The position numbers were made by a program, and so were the translations under genes. Below, piece by piece: positions 59,625 through 64,000 of a DNA stretch of 64,000 bases; position 1 is the stretch's first letter, and the number at the start of each line of letters is the position of its first letter. The DNA is from Chiridota heheva (Eukaryota > Echinodermata > Holothuroidea > Apodida > Chiridotidae), in contig JAIGNY010004337.1 of the NCBI GenBank assembly GCA_020152595.1, forward strand, positions 766,501-830,500, read 5' to 3'. The notes under the pieces were generated by a model. The model saw only the letters and a program-made list of their open reading frames with translations, was not told the DNA's origin and did not search any database.

Positions 59625-59692
59625 GTACACTCTAAAAAAGAAATGGTCAAATTTTGACCACAACTTGGTCAACCATTTTTTTTTTAGAGTGT
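59625..59692. mobile_element. Family C MITE, copy 3 (minimal, 68 bp)
   Basis: TACACTCTAAAAAAGAAATG, then GTCAAATTTTGACCACAACT and the mirror end TTTTTTTTTAGAGTGTA. Almost only termini remain, with one internal TTGACCA motif. Confidence 0.88.
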
Positions 59693-59739
59693 ATGACGAA
59701 CTTGCTTGATCACTAGACTAGTCCTGTGAAACACATTAG

Positions 59740-61570
59740 AAATTGTGTAGAAAGTGAAGATGCAAGTGCTGACATCTACATTACACTTACTTCATACATG
59801 AGAGTATCAATTCTGATATCTCTTGAACAGCTGAAAAAGATATTGAAATCTTTTTTTTTTCTTTCTATATCTTTGTTCTCTCTTTTTCAATCACTTACAA
59901 AAAATACACATAAATATTAAATAAACATCATTTTGTTGTGTCTATTGCAAAGAATATATATATAAAATTAGATAATAAGGAAGCACGTTTGCATATTCTA
60001 TCAATTCTTACAACTCAAATGACCAGTACTTTTCCCACTTATTAGGAATATTTCCCTCAAGATAACCTTTCGCAATAAAAAAAAAAATCTTCCAAAAAAT
60101 TGTACTTTTCAACAACTTAAGGTATTTTACTTTTTAATTTTGTCTGAAAAATGTAATACTTAATTAAAATAACAATCCTATTTAGCAATCTTTTTATCTC
60201 CATCAAAACCAAATATATTTAAATCTGTAGACAATAATGTGGAACAAATGCTGCGTATCTTAAGAATATTGTCAAAATGAGTCCATAATGGCAGAATGGA
60301 CTAACCAGTGAACAATAAGAAAAAAAATGTTGCAATGACTCAACATGTGACTTACGCAAGGAACAAGTATTATTAGAGACAAAGTTCATTTTGTATAATG
60401 ATATATTTGTTGGAAGCATGCGGTGAAGTAACTTTTACTGAAACTACCTCACTTTAATATCATTGGTGCATCTGAAAGATAAAGCACAGTAAAAGCGTCA
60501 CTTCTCAATAGGACAAATACATTATAATATTGAGACCCATTTTTGTGCGGCGCAAATACAAAAACTGGAGCTTATCAACTGTTGTAAACTGATTCCTGCT
60601 ATTGTTGAAGCAACATGCAAATTATTTACAGAATTCTGAAGCGCAGAGGCTCCTAAGACATTTCTCCAGACACGATTAATGAAATTAATGATACCGTAAT
60701 AATCCGTAAATTTACTCTTTACCTTATAAGTAGACCTTACAAAAATCTTCACAGGTATGAAAATTACCATTGCCATCAAGTAATTCATTATTAGATAACA
60801 TGAGCACCATTATATAACAGTGACAATAGAACTCTGGTCAGATCTGGGATTGATATTTAGTCCAGATCTGGGAATTTATATTTGGCTCAGATATTATAAT
60901 CTATATTTGGCCCAGATCTGGGATTTGTTAAGCAAGCAAACAAGCAAACAAACAAGCAAACAAACAAGCAAATGTTTTCCATAAATCTTTTTTCATAAAA
61001 TGTCACTTTTTCTCAATTCCATTTTTAAAAGATCATTTTATCTCTGATGTTTTCTAGTTCAAGTTGAAATCAAATTGCTCGAAATTTTAGTTCACTGAAT
61101 CTTTAAAAACTTAGATACGATAATATACCACAAGAATGAATCAAAAACATTTCTTAACTGATGGGAAATGGAGCACACATAACAGTTTAAGTGAAATGTT
61201 TCCTATTACACGTACAGTATACATCAAGCACACTTGATTGATTTTAAACAAAGCAGTAACGCTTCGCGACTCTAAAATGATCATTTTATATGAGTATTTC
61301 ATATGAATATTTTATTTCAGTTTTTCTTTTAAATGAAACTGAACGTAAGCATACAAATTTGATGTCAACCTTCATTAGACACTGCACACTTAATGTATTG
61401 GAATTGTTAAAAATCATGGTTTTGACAGATTGTTTTCAAAACCAGAGATTTAACTATGTATCGTGAATAATATGGAATATGATTCATTTTAAGAAATAAG
61501 TCAAATAATTATGCATTGCATGCACGTGTTAAATGGAGAGAAAAACACAGAGAATGCATGTACTTGCCTC
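59740..61570. other. No supported gene
   Basis: AT-rich. CAGATCTGGGA words at 60838-60925 resemble 12400-12475. A (CAAGCAAACAAA)-type run lies at 60930-60975. Frames on the minus strand at 60219-60419 and 60522-60788 show no domain. Confidence 0.45.
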
Positions 61571-61577
61571 TACCTGT

Positions 61578-62281
<704 letters not shown>

Positions 62282-62284
62282 AGC

Positions 62285-63000
62285 TAGTCTTTCATTGATT
62301 GATTGATTCAAACGTTTATTCAAGCACACACTTTTATACAGAGTACAGATATATACAGGTAAAACAAAGATATTGATATATATATTCTTTAATTACAAAA
62401 GTGGCTTAGGAGCGCCACACAGGAAGTTAGAGTAACTTATAAACGTGTGACCTTCAAAACACAACACACATGACCCCCACACACACACACACACACGCAC
62501 ACACACACAAATAATTATAACAATAATTGTGTAACACCAGATAAATTATGGCAAGAATATGATCAAATAAAGAGATCAAATTCATCGTGCATGATAGTGT
62601 ACTGCATATACAAAATAATAACCAGCAAAACTTAGTCTTCTCGATAGCTATTGATTGTCAAGTAGAGAGAGCGAGAGGTGTAACATGGAGTGACAACTGT
62701 GCCATATGCATGGGTTACGATGGTTCACGCCAGTAACATCAATCAGCCAAACTGTACAAATTACAATTTTCATTATTCCTTTTGAACGAAGTTCGAAACA
62801 CGACCAATGTATCCATTTTCCTAACTTAGTATAATAATTAAAAGCCAGTTTTGTTCTCTAACGTGGAGGTAAATATAATTTCATTCGTGTGTTCTGGTTG
62901 GTCGAAATACGGTGGTCCAACGTATACGTATAGGCCAATCAGTAATCGTTTTGGAATAAAGTGTACCCCACCACTTGTCAATCACAATTGATGACCTGTA
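62285..63000. other. Possible LINE 3' end and unassigned DNA
   Basis: TTGATTGATTGATTCAAACG, then TTTATTCAAGCAC, and later AGGAGCGCCACACAGG look like a reversed retroelement tail (62290-62430). A (CA)n patch lies at 62474-62510. The rest is unassigned. Confidence 0.5.
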
Positions 63001-63005
63001 AAAGC

Positions 63006-63272
63006 CGACGACAACGAGTGAACACCCAATTACAATGACGGGGTCGTCTCCTACGTATTCGGTTATGATAGTACAAATGCTATCACGAAACGCTTAATAC
63101 GACCCGGACGAGAACACAGGTACGACGTACGGACAGACATAACATCGACAACCAAGTCAATGTCCACGGCCTTTGATAACCAGTTGTGGTGCACTGGCGT
63201 GTCTACCCAACCCAGGCTTGAACCCAGGGCCTCGTGGTCTGTAGACAGGTATAATAACCGCTACACCACAGT
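63006..63272 (-). mobile_element. tRNA-derived SINE, family D, copy 3
   Basis: GGGGTCGTCTCC, GCTATCACGAAACGCTTAAT, AGGCTTGAACCCAGGGCC (B-box complement), ending CGCTACACCACA (A-box complement). It is the best-preserved of the three: the complement reads GTGTAGCGGTTATTATACC as A-box region. Confidence 0.88.
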
Positions 63273-63286
63273 ACCTGTAAAAGAAA

Positions 63287-63533
63287 GTTACTGTCCCATA
63301 AATATATTCAGAGGTAAACGCCGCCGTGCTGATAACGTCAGTTGAGTCCGGTTTTCAATTTTCCATATTGATTGCAAGAAATCTGTCATGTTATCGATCA
63401 CACATGTAGGCCCATATGTTCAATCCGATAACATCGCAGATATATCGCAATCAATAGAGAAAATTTGAAAACCGGAAGTGACGTTACCAGAACGGCGGCG
63501 TTCACTTCTGAATGTATTTATGGGACAATACCT
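63287..63533. mobile_element. MITE with ~95-bp inverted repeats
   Basis: The left arm ACTGTCCCATAAATATATTC, AACGCCGCCGT, GGTTTTCAATTTTCCATATT is mirrored by the right arm TCTATTGATTGC reversed: CAATAGAGAAAATTTGAAAACC, ACGGCGGCGTT, GAATGTATTTATGGGACAAT. The core has TGTTATCGATC and GATAACATCGCAG. It directly follows the SINE. Confidence 0.88.
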
Positions 63534-63865
63534 TTCATTTAAGCAGCAGAGCAGGGAGATCAACATAGGTGTTACTATTACCATAGTTGTTTCTTCTGCA
63601 CTGTTGTCTCTACCTTTTCTTGCGTCTATCATGTAAAGTGCTGGGCTTTATACTAATCCTACCTTAAAGAATGTTAAATTATAACTCGAGAGAAGACGTT
63701 TCCTAGGCTGAACCCGAAAACTTGAATTACAAATACCATCTATGATCATTTTGATGTTTTCTGTATACTCTTATGCTCTATCGATTAAAGTTTAAATAAT
63801 ATTTGTTGATATGGCTGTGGACAGGAACAGGGACATAACCACACGATTTAATTTAGAGGAAAGTA

Positions 63866-64000
63866 GGGTATAACCCATAAAGATAGGCTATAACCCATGA
63901 AAACAGGCTATAACCCATAAAAATAGGCTACAACCCATGAATATAGGCTATAACCAATGAAAACAGGCTCTAACCCATGAAAACAGGCTATAACCCATAA
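63866..64000. repeat. 20-bp minisatellite, at least 6 copies, cut by the window end
   Basis: The unit is GGCTATAACCCATAAAAATA with variants CATGAAAACA and CAATGAAAACA. The array continues past the right edge. Confidence 0.93.

Larger units (their letters stand above)
59215..59735 (+). mobile_element. Family B remnant interrupted by two family C MITEs
   Basis: Family B pieces: 59215-59325 (TCCCTCAAACTTTCTTATGG, AAATATGATAGAATAGATAA), 59563-59624 (TGTCGAATCTACACAAATGA) and 59693-59735 (ACTTGCTTGATCACTAGACT, AGTCCT). Between them lie family C elements at 59328-59562 and 59625-59692. Confidence 0.78.

Overview
This is animal nuclear DNA, not bacterial, viral or organellar. It is AT-rich, has no compact open reading frames or operon-like layout, and holds canonical GT-AG spliced exons separated by long introns. 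It is dense in fragments of LINE retrotransposons, tRNA-derived SINEs, small inverted-repeat elements (MITEs and foldbacks), kilobase-scale (TA)n microsatellites and many minisatellites. The repeat mix suggests a marine invertebrate, possibly a deuterostome such as an echinoderm. That placement is inference, because nothing in the window fixes the species. Nearly all apparent long open frames are artefacts of tandem repeats that lack stop codons.

One protein-coding gene is supported, on the + strand. Three exons at 11366-11526, 34355-34594 and 37782-37880 join in phase and encode the C-terminal part of a glucosidase II beta-subunit-like (PRKCSH-like) protein. They give a Cys-x2-Thr-Cys segment with a helical stretch, then a complete mannose-6-phosphate-receptor-homology (MRH) lectin domain, then a stop codon straight after the final Thr-Pro-Ala-Ala-Cys. 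The 5' exons (signal peptide, LDLa-like cysteine repeats) are not visible and are probably left of the window. The second exon carries a recent 134-bp tandem duplication of its 3' half, including the splice donor.

Layout: 0-11 kb is upstream or intron sequence with LINE pieces, SINEs and several minisatellites. From 11.5 to 34.3 kb is a 22.8-kb intron with seven or more tandem arrays, nested long-inverted-repeat elements and a jockey-like LINE piece. From 34.6 to 37.8 kb is an intron filled by an antisense LINE, itself split by a hAT-like insertion with an 8-bp target duplication. From 38 to 64 kb no gene is recognised, only repeats: families A, B, C, J and K, a SINE with an internal minisatellite, a 16-bp foldback array, about 2.3 kb of (TA)n in five blocks, and (ATT)n.

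I use local letters for repeat families: A, about 390-bp element; B, long-inverted-repeat MITE; C, GGTCAAA-rich palindromic MITE; D and E, tRNA-derived SINEs; F, AACAGCTTC-ended palindromic MITE; G, composite double MITE; H, large foldback with a TCAGACC hairpin; I, AAGGCAAATCC-ended MITE; J, GGAGCACTAGA-ended MITE; K, ACCTCC-ended element. The most interesting pattern is that several minisatellites and microsatellites sit inside identifiable transposable elements (RT codons, hAT-like element, SINE, foldback, family J), so their birthplaces can be read directly.
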